DNA of 49,307 nt from Acidimicrobiia bacterium (GCA_011523395.1 WTGW01000084.1:1-49307), one strand, 5' to 3'. Counted from the first letter of the stretch, positions 26,175 through 33,860 are shown. Notes: generated from the sequence alone by a model not told the origin. Numbers and translations are program-made.

Positions 26175-27251
26175 ATGAGGTACGCCGAGATCACCGGTTG
26201 GGGTAAGGCCCTTCCTCCGACCGTCCTCAGCAACGCCGACCTCGAGCAGCTGGTCGACACCAGCGACGAGTGGATCACCTCTCGCAGCGGCATCAAGGAG
26301 CGGCGCATCTCCCACGTGGCCGCCAGCGACATGGCCGAGCTGGCCGCTCGCCGCGCCATCGCCGCGGCCGGCGTAGAGATGGAGAGCATCGATCTCGTCA
26401 TCAATGCGACCTGTACCCCGGAGTCGATCATTCCCGCCTCCGCTTCCTACGTTCAGGCCAAGCTGGGGGCGGTCAACGCCGGCGCCATGGACCTCAACGC
26501 CAACTGTTCGGGGTTCGTATACGCCTACGTGACCGCCGACGCCCTCGTTCGGGCCGGGGTCGCCGACACTGTGGTGCTGGTCGGCGTAGAACGGCTCAGC
26601 TGGGTGCTCGACTACACGGACCGCGCCACCTGCATCCTGTTCGGTGACGGGGCGGGAGCGGTCGTCCTCCAGCCGACCGATACCGAGGCCGGAGTGTTCG
26701 GCTCCGAGTTGGGGGTGGACGGAAACATGGCCGATCTCCTGTCCGTCAACGGGGACGGCACCGTCCAGCCCGGCTCCGCCGTCACACCTCCCCGGATCGT
26801 TATGCAGGGATCGGACGTGTTCCGGCGGGCCGTGACCGCCATGGCGGATGCCTCGGAAGCGGTGGTACGCCAGGCCGGATGGGATCTCGTCGACATCGAC
26901 CTCCTCATACCCCACCAGGCCAACCAGCGGATCATCGACGCCACATCCCGTCGGCTCAGGCTGGATCCCGCCCGGGTCTTCCTCAACATCCATGCCTACG
27001 GGAACACCAGCGCCGCCACCATCCCGATCGCGCTGACCGAGGCCATCGAGGCCAGGCGGGTTCCTCCCCGTGCCAACCTGGTGTTCGCAGCCTTCGGTGG
27101 AGGTCTCACGTGGGCGGCCGCCGCGGTGCGGTTCGGCGAGCGGGTCACGCCCGTCAGCGAGGTCGATGACGAGCTTCCCGGTACCGAGGAGTCGGTGTGG
27201 GACCTGCTGGCGGCCAATTTCGAGTCCTTCGGGAGGCTTGAGCTCGAATGA
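26175..27251 (+). CDS. fabH: Ketoacyl-ACP synthase III
   Basis: 358 residues. The Cys-His-Asn triad is visible: NANCSGFVYAY near residue 113, HQANQRI near 249 and GNTSAATIP near 279. The fold begins with the expected ITGWGKALPP. It condenses acetyl- or branched acyl-CoA with malonyl-ACP to start fatty acid synthesis. The usual C-terminus (FGGGLTWAAAAVRF) is followed by about 37 extra acidic residues that are not part of the thiolase fold. It lies 148 bases after fabD, with GAGGG upstream as ribosome site. Confidence 0.94.
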   Translation: MRYAEITGWGKALPPTVLSNADLEQLVDTSDEWITSRSGIKERRISHVAASDMAELAARRAIAAAGVEMESIDLVINATCTPESIIPASASYVQAKLGAVNAGAMDLNANCSGFVYAYVTADALVRAGVADTVVLVGVERLSWVLDYTDRATCILFGDGAGAVVLQPTDTEAGVFGSELGVDGNMADLLSVNGDGTVQPGSAVTPPRIVMQGSDVFRRAVTAMADASEAVVRQAGWDLVDIDLLIPHQANQRIIDATSRRLRLDPARVFLNIHAYGNTSAATIPIALTEAIEARRVPPRANLVFAAFGGGLTWAAAAVRFGERVTPVSEVDDELPGTEESVWDLLAANFESFGRLELE

Positions 27252-27982
27252 GCAGGTTGGCCTTGGTGACCGGTGGCTCCCGAGGGATCGGGCGGGCCAT
27301 CTCTCTATCCCTGGCCGGCCAGGGCTACACCGTGGCGGTCAATTACCGGAGCCGGCCCGGGCCGGCCGACGAGGTGGTGGAGAGCATCGGAGAGGCTGGG
27401 GGCTCGGCGGCCGCATTCCGCGCGGATGTGAGCCGGGCGGACGACGTGACCAGGCTGTTGTCGGAAGTGGAGGACAGGTTCGGCCGTCCGACCGTCCTGG
27501 TCAACAACGCCGGTACCACGGACGACAACCTGCTGCTGCGTATGGAGGAGGCCGCCTGGGACCGGCTGCTGGAGATAAACCTGAAGTCCGTCTACCTGTG
27601 CAGCAAGGCGGTGCTGCGGGGAATGCTGAGGGAGAGGTGGGGGCGGATCGTGTCGATCGCCTCCGTGTCCGGCCTGGTCGGCAATCCGGGCCAGACCAAC
27701 TACGCCGCCTCCAAGGCGGGGGTGATCGCCTTCTCCAAGTCCCTCTCCAGGGAGGTCGGTTCCAGAGGGGTTACGGTAAACGCGGTCGCGCCGGGCTTCG
27801 TGCTGACCGAACTGACGTCCGGTCTGCCGGACTCGTTCCTGGAGCAGGTACGCTCTACGACCAGCCTCCGCCGGATCGGACGGGCCGAGGAGATAGCTTC
27901 GGCCGTGGCGTTTCTGGTCTCGGACGGCGCTTCGTACATAACCGGCCAAGTTCTGGTCGTCGACGGCGGTCTCGTCCTCTGA
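27248..27982 (+). CDS. fabG: 3-oxoacyl-ACP reductase
   Basis: 244 residues, a classical short-chain dehydrogenase. It has the NADPH motif TGGSRGIGRA, the NNAG motif (VLVNNAGTT), and the Ser-Tyr-Lys catalytic set in SIASVSGLVGNPGQTNYAASKAG. It reduces 3-oxoacyl-ACP in elongation. Its ATG overlaps the fabH stop by four bases, so the two are coupled. Confidence 0.93.
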   Translation: MSRLALVTGGSRGIGRAISLSLAGQGYTVAVNYRSRPGPADEVVESIGEAGGSAAAFRADVSRADDVTRLLSEVEDRFGRPTVLVNNAGTTDDNLLLRMEEAAWDRLLEINLKSVYLCSKAVLRGMLRERWGRIVSIASVSGLVGNPGQTNYAASKAGVIAFSKSLSREVGSRGVTVNAVAPGFVLTELTSGLPDSFLEQVRSTTSLRRIGRAEEIASAVAFLVSDGASYITGQVLVVDGGLVL

Positions 27983-28024
27983 GTCGGGACCCCGCAACGC
28001 AATCACATCAAGGAGACAAGCAAC

Positions 28025-28270
28025 ATGGATCGCTCGCAAGTTCAGGCCAAGATGCGGGATCTGCTCGTTGACGAGTTGGGCCTCGATGCCGACAAGATCA
28101 CGGACGCGGCGACTTTCGAGGAGGACCTCGAGGTGGATTCGCTGGGAGTGGTCGAGCTACTGATGGCCCTCGAGGACGAGTTCGGCGTCAAGATTCCCGA
28201 CGAGGAGGCCGAGAACATAACGTCGGTGGGCGAGGCGGTCGATCTGGTGGTCGCCAAGCTCTCCTCGTAA
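28025..28270 (+). CDS. acpP: Acyl carrier protein
   Basis: 81 residues, acidic, with the phosphopantetheine attachment motif DSLGVVELLMALEDEFG at Ser near residue 40. It carries acyl intermediates for FabF, FabG and the other enzymes. AAGGAGA lies about seven bases before the ATG, a strong site that suits a highly expressed protein. Confidence 0.96.
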   Translation: MDRSQVQAKMRDLLVDELGLDADKITDAATFEEDLEVDSLGVVELLMALEDEFGVKIPDEEAENITSVGEAVDLVVAKLSS

Positions 28271-28292
28271 GAGGGTTATTCGGGGGTCGTCC

Positions 28293-29546
28293 ATGCGCGC
28301 GGAGGCCCGGAGGGTGGTGGTGACCGGTATGGGCGCCATCACGCCGCTCGGTCACACGGTCGAAGACACCTGGAAGGCGGCCCTGGCCGGTGAGTCGGGG
28401 ATCGGTCCTATCACCCAGTTCGATCCTTCCGGCGTCCAAACCAAATTCGCCGGTGAGGTCCGGGGCTGGGATCCGGAACTCGTCATCCCCCGGAGGGAGG
28501 CGCGCCGGCTCGACCGCTCGGCACAGCTCTTCGTATGCGCCGCCCAGCAGGCCATGGACGACTCAGACCTCGACTTCGTGGCCGATAGTTCGGACTCCCA
28601 CCGGGCCGGGGTGGTGGTCGGATCCGGCCTCGGGGGGATGCTGTCCTTCGACAATCACATCAAGGTGATGCTGGACCGGGGGGCTTCCCGGATCAGCCCG
28701 CTGGCGGTCACGATGATCATCCCCAACGAGGCGGCCGGGGTGGCTTCCATCCGCTTCAACATGCGCGGGCCGGTGACATGCGTGGTGACGGCGTGCGCTG
28801 CATCGGCCAACGCCATCGGCGACGCCGCCGAGATAATCCGGCGGGGCGCCGCCGATGTCATGCTGGCGGGCGGAGCCGAGGCCACCATCTGCGAATTCGG
28901 CATCGGGTCCTTCAACAGCAGCAAGGCGCTCAGCACCCGTAACGAGGATCCGACCGGCGCCTCCCGCCCGTTCGATGCGGATCGGGACGGCTTCGTCATG
29001 TCGGAGGGTGGTGTGTGCGTGATACTCGAGGATCGTGAACGCGCACTCGCCAGGGGTGCCCGGATCCATGCCGAGGTGATCGGGTACGGGATGACGTCCG
29101 ATGCCCATCACGTGACCCTGCCCCGTCCGGGCGGGGAAGGGGCGGCGCGGGCGATGGAAGCTGCCCTCGCCTCGGCCGGAATGGAGCCGGGACAGCTGGA
29201 CTACATCAACGCCCACGGCACCTCGACCAAGGCCAACGACGTCACCGAGACCCAGGCGATCAAGCTGGCTCTGGGCGAGAAGGTGGCCCGGTACGTCCCG
29301 GTCTCCTCCACCAAGTCGATGACCGGACACCTGATGGGCGGTGCCGGCGCCGTGGAGTCGATCTTCTGCATCCAGGCGATCAACCACGGGATCATCCCGC
29401 CCACCATCAACTACACCACGCCCGATCCCGACTGTGACCTCGACTACGTTCCCAACGAGCCGCGCGAGGCGGAGGTTGCGTACGCCATGACCAACTCGTT
29501 CGGGTTCGGCGGGCACAACGTGGTGCTCATCTTCGGACCGGGCTAG
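28293..29546 (+). CDS. fabF: Beta-ketoacyl-ACP synthase II
   Basis: 417 residues. The Cys-His-His triad of KAS II is visible in TACAASANAIGD, YINAHGTSTKAND and KSMTGHLMGGAGAVES, and the C-terminal NSFGFGGHN is intact. It elongates acyl-ACP chains with malonyl-ACP. It is the last gene of the fab operon; its TAG stop is embedded in the heptad element that separates it from the convergent membrane protein gene. Confidence 0.95.
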   Translation: MRAEARRVVVTGMGAITPLGHTVEDTWKAALAGESGIGPITQFDPSGVQTKFAGEVRGWDPELVIPRREARRLDRSAQLFVCAAQQAMDDSDLDFVADSSDSHRAGVVVGSGLGGMLSFDNHIKVMLDRGASRISPLAVTMIIPNEAAGVASIRFNMRGPVTCVVTACAASANAIGDAAEIIRRGAADVMLAGGAEATICEFGIGSFNSSKALSTRNEDPTGASRPFDADRDGFVMSEGGVCVILEDRERALARGARIHAEVIGYGMTSDAHHVTLPRPGGEGAARAMEAALASAGMEPGQLDYINAHGTSTKANDVTETQAIKLALGEKVARYVPVSSTKSMTGHLMGGAGAVESIFCIQAINHGIIPPTINYTTPDPDCDLDYVPNEPREAEVAYAMTNSFGFGGHNVVLIFGPG

Positions 29547-29688
29547 TGGCCGGTGGCTAGTGGCCAGTGGCCAGTAAGCGACCTTGGGGTAGTCGGGTTC
29601 CGTTAGCCCCTAAGCCTGGTGGGTGTGCTTGTCGTCCGTGGGTTCCAAGATCCACTGACCACTGACCACTGACCACTGACCACTGACT
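29545..29688. repeat. Convergent-junction heptad element, copy 2
   Basis: Five tandem heptads (AGTGGCC, GGTGGCT, AGTGGCC, AGTGGCC, AGTAAGC) start at the AG of the fabF stop codon. A core beginning GACCTTGGGG and containing CCTAAGCCTGGTGGGT follows. Four complete GACCACT heptads and a partial one close the element at the stop codon of the converging gene. The core aligns by eye with copies 1 and 3. Confidence 0.75.
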
Positions 29689-30212
29689 CAGGCTGTCGGC
29701 CTCCGGACCCGCAATACGATGAGGGTGATCGCCAGGCCCACGGTGCCCACCAGCGAGACCGCGGCCAGGGCGAGGAGCAGCCAGAGGACGAGGGGGATAC
29801 GCCCCATCAAGGCGCCCACGCCGAGGGCCACCGCGCCCAGCACGAAGGTAGCGCCGGCTCCGACCACCAGCCCCACCAGAGCCATGTCCCACAGGGATCC
29901 TCGCCGGCCGCGCTCGGCGCCGGGCCGGTCGCCGGCTTCCGTCTCCCGGGCATCCTGGGGGGCAGGGAGGTCACCGCCGGGTGTATCCCGGCTCTCCGAC
30001 CGCCATTCCCTCAGGGATCGGTCGGCCAGGACCACCACGATCCCGACCCCGGTGGCGGCGACGAGCGCTGACACCGCTGCGACCAGCAGGACGGACAGGG
30101 TGTCGCATGAGCTATCGAGGCATCCCACGCGGGCGACGGTCCCGCCGATGAAACCTCCGATCAGCGCGGCCAGCCCGACCGGCACCGCGAAGGTGTAGCG
30201 CAGGCGGACCAT
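29688..30212 (-). CDS. Hypothetical membrane protein (four helices)
   Basis: 174 residues from the ATG at 30212; the track's 370-residue frame upstream of this is a shadow of the next gene. Helices: PVGLAALIGGFIGGTVA, LSVLLVAAVSALVAATGVGIVV, then after a hydrophilic, Arg/Glu-rich linker of about 50 residues, MALVGLVVGAGATFVLGAVAL and VLWLLLALAAVSLVGTVGLAI. No family recognised. It starts two bases after the stop of the upstream membrane protein gene, so the pair is an operon. Confidence 0.65.
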   Translation of the reverse strand: MVRLRYTFAVPVGLAALIGGFIGGTVARVGCLDSSCDTLSVLLVAAVSALVAATGVGIVVVLADRSLREWRSESRDTPGGDLPAPQDARETEAGDRPGAERGRRGSLWDMALVGLVVGAGATFVLGAVALGVGALMGRIPLVLWLLLALAAVSLVGTVGLAITLIVLRVRRPTA

Positions 30213-30214
30213 CC

Positions 30215-30976
30215 TCAGTCGGGCTCGTCCAGGGGCCGGCCCGATCGGCTGTAGCCGGCCGCCTCCATGAGCCCCGGCGGGGTCACTTCGGGCAGGATCG
30301 ATACGGACTTGCCCCGTCGTGGCTGCGGAGGTTCGGTGGCCATACGGGCGTCCGGCGTCCACGCCAGGTAGGTGAGCACCGCGGAAGCCGCTACCAGCAA
30401 CGCCGCCGCCCAGGGGGCCAGCCCGAGCGAGGCGAGGACGCCCAGCGGCAGGACGCCCAGCCGGACCACCCAGAGGGATCCGCTGACGGCCCGGGCGTAG
30501 GCCCATCCCGCCACCAGCCCGAACCCCACCAGGACCCAGCCGCCGACCGTGACCTCGGGCGCTCCCAACCGGCCGGTGATACCAGGTATCCACACCAGGC
30601 CGAGCGCCAGGACCGTGGCCACCGTAGGTACTCGGTCCGGCTTCACCGGATGGAACCACTCGTCGAGCGACCGTGTCCACGCCAGCCCGGCTCCCGCCGC
30701 GCCGGTCGACAGCGCCAGACCCCAGAGGACGCCGATCGGCGTCAGGAGGGCCGTCAGCGCCCAGCCGGCTCCGACCACGGTGAGCGCGGTGCGGACCCAT
30801 CGTCCTGGCGACAGGAGCATGGCGACTACGAGCACCGCGGCCTCGATCACGAGCCCGATGGTCACCAGCGAGGCGGCGCCGGCTTCCCAGGGTGACGTTC
30901 CGAACAGGACCTGAGCGGCCCAGAGCAGCCCGCTCAGGAGGACGAGAAGCGCCGCCAGCGGCACCCTATACGGCAT
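30215..30976 (-). CDS. Hypothetical multi-pass membrane protein
   Basis: 253 residues from the ATG at 30976; the longer track frame (to 31543) is the shadow of the Nudix gene. About seven to eight hydrophobic segments, starting with PLAALLVLLSGLLWAAQVLF, are followed by a basic cytoplasmic C-terminal tail of about 45 residues (PRRGKSVSILPEV). No motif of a known family. A CACAAT sequence lies six bases before the ATG, compatible with a leaderless start. It is divergent from the Nudix gene. Confidence 0.65.
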   Translation of the reverse strand: MPYRVPLAALLVLLSGLLWAAQVLFGTSPWEAGAASLVTIGLVIEAAVLVVAMLLSPGRWVRTALTVVGAGWALTALLTPIGVLWGLALSTGAAGAGLAWTRSLDEWFHPVKPDRVPTVATVLALGLVWIPGITGRLGAPEVTVGGWVLVGFGLVAGWAYARAVSGSLWVVRLGVLPLGVLASLGLAPWAAALLVAASAVLTYLAWTPDARMATEPPQPRRGKSVSILPEVTPPGLMEAAGYSRSGRPLDEPD

Positions 30977-31020
30977 GGCCCCATTGTGGCGCACCTGTGG
31001 GCCGAACAGAAGCCGACCGG

Positions 31021-31026
31021 TACGAT
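31021..31026 (+). promoter_or_regulatory. -10 box for the Nudix gene
   Basis: TACGAT ends seven bases before the GTG at 31034. An in-frame ATG overlaps the box itself (31025), so the GTG is the better start if the transcript is leaderless. Confidence 0.45.
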
Positions 31027-31033
31027 GACCGCC

Positions 31034-31603
31034 GTGGTAGCGAGATACGAGGGTGAGTGGCCCGGAGAGGCCGTCTTCTGTCCTGCTTGCGGGGCCGAAC
31101 TCGACCGGGCCGAGATGTACGGCCGGGAGCGAGGGGTGTGCCCGGACTGTGGCCGCATCGAGTTCCGGGCCCCGCAGCTGGCGGCCGCGGTACTCCTGCG
31201 GGACCATGCCGGCCGGGTGCTTCTGGTCGAGCGCGGGCCGGGCGCCACCCGGTCCGGGCGCTGGTCGATCCCGGCCGGCTACGTGGACTACGGCGAGGAT
31301 GTGCGCGATGCCGCCGCGCGGGAGCTTCTTGAGGAGACCGGTCTGGTCGCGACGATAGGCCCCCCGGTGTTCGTGGCCACCAACTTCCACGATCCGGCCA
31401 AGGTGAGCGTGTGCATCTGGTTCGCCGGTACCGCAACGGACGGGGAGATGGTCGCGGGGTCGGACGCCTCCGACATCGGCTGGTTCGCGCTGGATGACCT
31501 TCCCGAGTTGGCGTTCGAGACGGACACCGCCCTGATCGAGCAACTCCGCACCGGAGATGTGGTCAGTGTTCAGTGGTCAGTGAATGTTGAAATACGGGAA
31601 TGA
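31034..31603 (+). CDS. Nudix hydrolase with N-terminal zinc ribbon
   Basis: 189 residues from the GTG; the track starts at 30986 and an ATG at 31025 is also possible. An N-terminal zinc ribbon (CPACGAEL and CPDCGRIEF) precedes a perfect Nudix box GYVDYGEDVRDAAARELLEE continuing TGL. Such proteins hydrolyse nucleoside diphosphates linked to another group; the zinc ribbon resembles that of NudC-type enzymes, but the substrate is unknown. The last 14 residues (VVSVQWSVNVEIRE) are encoded by the heptad element, so the natural end was probably near QLRTGD. Confidence 0.85.
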   Translation: MVARYEGEWPGEAVFCPACGAELDRAEMYGRERGVCPDCGRIEFRAPQLAAAVLLRDHAGRVLLVERGPGATRSGRWSIPAGYVDYGEDVRDAAARELLEETGLVATIGPPVFVATNFHDPAKVSVCIWFAGTATDGEMVAGSDASDIGWFALDDLPELAFETDTALIEQLRTGDVVSVQWSVNVEIRE

Positions 31604-31692
31604 TGCGGGTAACCCAAGAGGCTCAAGGGCTGCAACGAAGTTGACCACCTCGGGGTCACCCACTGGCCACTGGCAACCGGCCACTGGCCACT
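31561..31692. repeat. Convergent-junction heptad element, copy 3 (reversed)
   Basis: Heptads AGTGTTC, AGTGGTC and AGTGAAT lie inside the end of the Nudix frame. On the far side four GGCCACT-type heptads (one is GGCAACC) run to within two bases of the histidine phosphatase stop codon. The core is in the opposite orientation to copies 1 and 2: on the minus strand it reads GACCCCGAGGTGG, then CTTGAGCCTCTTGGGTT. Confidence 0.75.
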
Positions 31693-31694
31693 AT

Positions 31695-32327
31695 TCAGAA
31701 GTCGGTGGTAGTACGGGTCGTCCTACCTGCTTCGGTTGGGGCTACTCGAGAGGCTTGGCGCCATCCTTCGGATCGTGCCAGGCTGATCACCTCGCAATGG
31801 CGAGGCTTGTCCTTGTGGAGCCGGCCCAGGTGCCGCCCGGTCAGCTGCAGCCGGGCAGCCTGGATCGGATCCTGGTGGGACACCACCACGACCTCCTGTC
31901 CGGGATGGCGATCGGCCAGGTCATCGACCGCTCTCCCGACCCGGAGGGCGAGCTCCGTCACCGATTCGGGAGCGAAGTCCAGGGCAACGGGATCTCTCAG
32001 GTAGGCGCCCAACTCCCCGGGGAAGTGGATGTCCAGATCCGCCCAGGGCAGGCCGGCCCACCTGCACATCAGTGCCCACTCGGTCACCTCCGGCAGCACG
32101 AGCGGCTCGAGCCCGTGAGGTAGGGCGATGGCATGCGCTGTCTCGCGGGCCCGATCGAGCGGCGAGGCGTAGACGGCGGTGATCGGATGCGCGGCCAGAT
32201 GGGCACTCGCCCAGGTCGCCTGGCGCCGGCCCATGTCGCTCAGCCCGAAGCCGGCCAGGTCGGCGTACACCACTTGGTCAGGGTTGTCGACCTCGCCGTG
32301 CCTGACCAGATGCACAACCGATGACAT
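31695..32327 (-). CDS. Histidine phosphatase family protein
   Basis: 210 residues from the ATG at 32327; the track extends 14 codons further, but TACGCT six bases before this ATG supports the shorter form. HLVRHGEVDNP is the phosphohistidine motif (RHG), YASPLDRARETAHAI the second catalytic Arg block, and VVVVSHQDPI the distal catalytic His. The family includes phosphoglycerate mutases and many phosphatases; the substrate is unknown. Convergent with the Nudix gene. Confidence 0.88.
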   Translation of the reverse strand: MSSVVHLVRHGEVDNPDQVVYADLAGFGLSDMGRRQATWASAHLAAHPITAVYASPLDRARETAHAIALPHGLEPLVLPEVTEWALMCRWAGLPWADLDIHFPGELGAYLRDPVALDFAPESVTELALRVGRAVDDLADRHPGQEVVVVSHQDPIQAARLQLTGRHLGRLHKDKPRHCEVISLARSEGWRQASRVAPTEAGRTTRTTTDF

Positions 32328-32333
32328 CGACCC

Positions 32334-32339
32334 AGCGTA
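32334..32339 (-). promoter_or_regulatory. -10 box of the histidine phosphatase gene
   Basis: TACGCT on the minus strand, six bases before the ATG at 32327, with no ribosome binding site between. Part of the leaderless pattern in this window. Confidence 0.5.
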
Positions 32340-32509
32340 ATGCCCGATCCGCTCCGGACCTCCGCGCACCAGGAGGCGTACCCCGTGAATACGGTGTGAA
32401 CACGGGGCGTGGTTCTTTCACGCTCTCCGATGGTCTCTCGACTTCGTGGTCCCTGAGCATCGTTGTAGCACGGGTCGGACTGTCGGCGACGCAGCGAATC
32501 GGGCTTGCG

Positions 32510-32515
32510 TATACT
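32510..32515 (+). promoter_or_regulatory. -10 box of the DUF3040 gene
   Basis: TATACT (five of six consensus) with a TTGCG just upstream lies 33 bases before the DUF3040 ATG. The transcript would also start close to an ATG at 32524 that opens a 12-codon frame (MDTDRSSFDALE) ending inside the first codons of the DUF3040 gene. Confidence 0.55.
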
Positions 32516-32548
32516 GCATGGCGATGGACACGGACCGGAGCAGCTTCG

Positions 32549-32881
32549 ATGCCCTTGAATGAGCGGGAGCAGCAGATCCTCGACGAGATCGAGCGCCAGT
32601 TTCAAGCCGAAGACCCGGAGTTCACCAAACGCACTTCCTCGTTGAACCGCATTCCCCAGTGGTATCTACGCGTAGCGGTTGCCGGAGTCGTTATCGGCTC
32701 GCTGGTCCTACTCGTCACCTTTTCCTTCAACACCGTGCTTGCGGTGGGGGGGTTCTGCGTCCTGCTGCTGTCGACGGCGACTCTGATCCGCATCCTCCGG
32801 CTAACGACCCGGGTGCCGGGTCAGCCGATGCGGGATTTTCTGCCGAATGGCCGAAACTCCCGCTGGCCATTTGGGCGCTGA
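32549..32881 (+). CDS. DUF3040 membrane protein
   Basis: 110 residues from the ATG at 32549 (GGAG six bases upstream); the track's longer frame starts far upstream without support. The opening MPLNEREQQILDEIERQFQAEDPEF is the DUF3040 signature, followed by two transmembrane helices (VAVAGVVIGSLVLLVTF and VLAVGGFCVLLLSTATLI) and a short basic tail. DUF3040 proteins are restricted to Actinobacteria, often near the dcw cluster as here. Function unknown. Confidence 0.88.
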   Translation: MPLNEREQQILDEIERQFQAEDPEFTKRTSSLNRIPQWYLRVAVAGVVIGSLVLLVTFSFNTVLAVGGFCVLLLSTATLIRILRLTTRVPGQPMRDFLPNGRNSRWPFGR

Positions 32882-33011
32882 GCGCTCGTACAGGTTAGGA
32901 TTCGCGGACCCCTCGCGGCGGAGGCTTCGACCAATTGAGCTTGACATCGCAGTTGCCTCTGCCAGGTTGCGGGCACGGTACGACACGGCTTAAGAGACTC
33001 CGGTAGCACTG

Positions 33012-33530
33012 GTGCCCCGGAGATCCCAGGGAGATAAGTTGTTGCAAGAAGGCTTCAATTCCGAGGATGCCTCGAGACTGACCGGAGCCACCCCATCCCA
33101 ACTTCGATACTGGGACAAGCTGCGCCTGGTGCAGCCCTCCATCCAGGGCACGGAGGGTCGTCCGGGGAAGCGGAGGAAGTACTCGTTCCGGGACCTGGTG
33201 ATGCTGCGGGTGGTGGTCACGCTCAAGGCCAACGGTCTGTCGCTCCAGCGGATCGGGCGGGCTTGGAACTACCTGCAGCGGCAGGGGGTCGATCCGAGGG
33301 ACGTGAAGCTCGTGACCGACGGTGGAACCCTCTTCTCTGTTGAGACCGACAACTTGCTGGATCTCCTCCAGGAAGGTCAGCTTGCCTTCTTCATGGAGTT
33401 GGAGGAGTTGACCCGCAAGGTCGACGAGGACAAGACGCACTTCGAGCTGAATCGAGACCAGTTCCTGCACCACGTCGGGAAGAGCCTTCGATCCGTCCAG
33501 GACCAACTCGACGAGGCTGTCGGGACCTGA
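33012..33530 (+). CDS. MerR-family transcriptional regulator
   Basis: 172 residues from a GTG; a TTG at 33039 or 33042 with AGGGAG just before it is a plausible alternative. The helix-turn-helix SEDASRLTGATPSQLRYWDKLRLVQPS is MerR-type, followed by the winged part (RKYSFRDLVMLRVVVTLKANGLSL). The C-terminal half is helical (FFMELEELTRKVDEDKTHFEL) without metal-binding Cys, so the effector is not a metal in the usual way. Target unknown. Confidence 0.85.
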   Translation: MPRRSQGDKLLQEGFNSEDASRLTGATPSQLRYWDKLRLVQPSIQGTEGRPGKRRKYSFRDLVMLRVVVTLKANGLSLQRIGRAWNYLQRQGVDPRDVKLVTDGGTLFSVETDNLLDLLQEGQLAFFMELEELTRKVDEDKTHFELNRDQFLHHVGKSLRSVQDQLDEAVGT

Positions 33531-33535
33531 GAGCC

Positions 33536-33802
33536 GTGCCTGGCAGCTACGTGGCCGGGCGAATGGGCACCATATTCGTCAGGGTGGCGGTCCGCCATCC
33601 GTCCCTTGCCTGGGAGGCGATCCGGTTGGCTGCGGCGACGGCCGCTCCCGGCTGGTTCAGGAAGGCGCCGTTCGTGCCCCGGCCGGAGCCCGGTTACCTC
33701 GGCTGGCGCATGCTGACCGCCTACGGCCGGCCCGATGCCATCCCCACGGAGAGGGAGGTGGAGGAGTTTCTCCGGTGGCGCCGAGCCCTGCGCCGACGTT
33801 AG
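33536..33802 (+). CDS. Small conserved actinobacterial protein
   Basis: 88 residues from a GTG five bases after the MerR gene. RVAVRHPSLAWEAIRLAAATAAPGWFRKAPFVPRP and YLGWRMLTAYGRPDAIP match a pattern I know from short uncharacterised actinobacterial proteins. No catalytic motif. Its TAG stop is the first base pairs of an AT-rich heptad array. Confidence 0.65.
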   Translation: MPGSYVAGRMGTIFVRVAVRHPSLAWEAIRLAAATAAPGWFRKAPFVPRPEPGYLGWRMLTAYGRPDAIPTEREVEEFLRWRRALRRR

Positions 33803-33860
33803 TTTCTAGTCTCTAGTTTCTAGTCTCTAGTTTCATGCTATTAACTATCAACTAACAATT
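33801..33860. repeat. Convergent-junction heptad element, AT-rich variant
   Basis: Five tandem heptads AGTTTCT, AGTCTCT, AGTTTCT, AGTCTCT, AGTTTCA start at the AG of the upstream stop codon. On the other strand AATTGTT, AGTTGAT and AGTTAAT start at the stop codon of the redoxin gene. There is no core related to copies 1 to 3; the arms almost meet. The position and the AGTNNNN register match the GC-rich family. Confidence 0.7.

Noticed and set aside
29557-29892. 111-residue minus-strand ORF in and beside heptad element 2.
   Set aside because: Its tail (QWSVVSGQWSV) is the translated repeat and the rest overlaps the real membrane protein gene in another frame.
30977-31543. Upstream part of the 442-residue minus ORF 30215-31543.
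   Set aside because: Opposite the Nudix gene, no hydrophobic or domain features; the membrane protein starts at the ATG 30976.
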